Positions 62,581 to 64,000 of a DNA stretch of 64,000 nt are shown piece by piece. Source of the DNA: Apostichopus japonicus. Its lineage: Eukaryota > Echinodermata > Holothuroidea > Aspidochirotida > Stichopodidae. The notes under the pieces are model-generated. The model did not search any database. It saw only the letters and a list, made by a program, of their open reading frames with translations, and had not been told where the DNA came from. Position numbers and translations under genes: made by a program. Positions within the stretch are counted from its first letter, which is position 1. Every line of letters starts with the position of its first letter. The stretch covers positions 325,001 through 389,000 of the forward strand of contig NC_092575.1 in NCBI RefSeq assembly GCF_037975245.1. Direction: 5' to 3'.

Positions 62581-64000
62581 CTGTAGGGGGCAAATAGTGA
62601 TATCAAATGGTGAGTTAATAGGCATCATGACATCGGGATAACTGTAGGGGGCAAATAGTGATATCAAATGGTGAGTTAATAGGCATCATGACATCGGGAT
62701 AACTGTAGGGGGCAAATAGTAATATCAAATGGTGAGTTAATAGGCATCATGACATCGGGATAACTGTAGGGGGCAAATAGTCATATCAAATGGTGAGTTA
62801 ATAGGCATCATGACATCGGGATAACTGTAGGGGGCAAATAGTAATATCAAATGGTTAGTTAATATATAGGCATCATGACATCGGGATAACTGTAGGGGGC
62901 AAATAGTAATATCAAATGGTGAGTTAATAGGCATCATGACATCGGGATAACTGTAGGGGGCAAATAGTAATATCAAATGGTGAGTTAATAGGCATCATGA
63001 CATCGGGATAACTGTAGGGGGCAAATAGTGATATCAAATGGTTAGTTAATAGGCATCATGACATCAGGATAACTGTAGGGGGCAAATAGTAATATCAAAT
63101 GGTTAGTTAATATATAGGCATCATGACATCGGGATAACTGTAGGGGGCAAATAGTAATATCAAATGGTGAGTTAATAGGCATCATGACATCGGGATAACT
63201 GTAGGGGGCAAATAGTAATATCAAATGGTGAGTTAATAGGCATCATGACATCGGGATAACTGTAGGGGGCAAATAGTAATATCAAATGGTGAGTTAATAG
63301 GCATCATGACATCGGGATAACTGTAGGGGGCAAATAGTAATATCAAATGGTGAGTTAATAGGCATCATGACATCGGGATAACTGTAGGGGGCAAATAGTC
63401 ATATCAAATGGTGAGTTAATAGGCATCATGACATCGGGATAACTGTAGGGGGCAAATAGTCATATCAAATGGTGAGTTAATAGGCATCATGACATCGGGA
63501 TAACTGTAGGGGGCAAATAGTAATATCAAATGGTGAGTTAATAGGCATCATGACATCGGGATAACTGTAGGGGGCAAATAGTAATATCAAATGGTGAGTT
63601 AATAGGCATCATGACATCGGGATAACTGTAGGGGGCAAATAGTAATATCAAATGGTGAGTTAATAGGCATCATGACATCGGGATAACTGTAGGGGGCAAA
63701 TAGTAATATCAAATGGTGAGTTAATAGGCATCATGACATCGGGATAACTGTAGGGGGCAAATAGTCATATCAAATGGTGAGTTAATAGGCATCATGACAT
63801 CGGGATAACTGTAGGGGGCAAATAGTAATATCAAATGGTTAGTTAATATATAGGCATCATGACATCGGGATAACTGTAGGGGGCAAATAGTAATATCAAA
63901 TGGTGAGTTAATAGGCATCATGACATCGGGATAACTGTAGGGGGCAAATAGTAATATCAAATGGTGAGTTAATAGGCATCATGACATCGGGATAACTGTA
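62581..64000. repeat. 61-bp array copying the acceptor and first 22 bases of TPC exon 62481-62580
   Basis: About 23 copies of GGCATCATGACATCGGGATA, ACTGTAGGGGGCAAATAGTA, ATATCAAATGGTGAGTTAAT (61 bp; a few have an extra TATA), running past the window edge. GGCATCATGA starts recur at 62621 and 62682. On the minus strand each unit reads TTTGCCCCCTACAG then TTATCCCGATGTCATGATGC, i.e. the acceptor plus codons for PDVMM of the true exon, followed by unrelated sequence rather than the rest of the exon. Confidence 0.95.

Noticed and set aside
62737-63960. Minus-strand frames containing PDVMMP, looking like repeated channel exons
   Set aside because: Only the acceptor and 22 coding bases are repeated, with no donor and no continuation of the exon. 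They are decoys, not exons.

Overview
The window is nuclear DNA from an animal. Every recognisable gene is split by GT-AG introns except one, and the proteins are animal families: peroxisomal sarcosine/pipecolate oxidase, a KIAA2013-type membrane protein, a Rab-like GTPase and a two-pore cation channel. The AT-rich sequence, the decayed LINE fragments and the very heavy tandem-repeat load would fit an invertebrate deuterostome such as an echinoderm (perhaps a sea cucumber). That clade is an inference; nothing in the window proves it.

Layout. 1-1168 (+): last two exons of a PIPOX paralog ending in a canonical SKL peroxisomal signal. 1169-11094: no gene; 39-bp, 42/40-bp and ~54-bp tandem arrays, a LINE fragment and short interspersed repeats. 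11095-13002 (-): single-exon KIAA2013 homologue (635 aa). 13003-16966: no gene, diverged repeats. 16967-23810 (-): complete eight-exon PIPOX (389 aa). 24336-25308: TTAA-flanked inverted-repeat element. 27151-27520: 3' end of a LINE. 29139-38995 (+): three-exon Rab-like protein (234 aa) that has lost most GTPase signature residues. 38996-45388: no gene, three large arrays. 45604-62580 (-): sixteen exons of a two-pore channel (660 aa in window); its 5' exons lie beyond position 64000.

All exon chains were joined by hand. Phases are consistent at every junction, and the totals agree with family lengths (389 aa against about 390 for PIPOX). Tandem arrays of 22-80 bp units occupy roughly 18 kb, more than a quarter of the window. 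The most unusual feature is that three of them contain splice junctions of the host genes: two TPC acceptor sites together with the first 9 or 22 exon bases, and one PIPOX donor site with about 43 bp of coding sequence. These arrays therefore carry many decoy splice sites. The genes do not form an obvious pathway. The two PIPOX copies are related by duplication but differ in their C-terminal targeting tripeptides.
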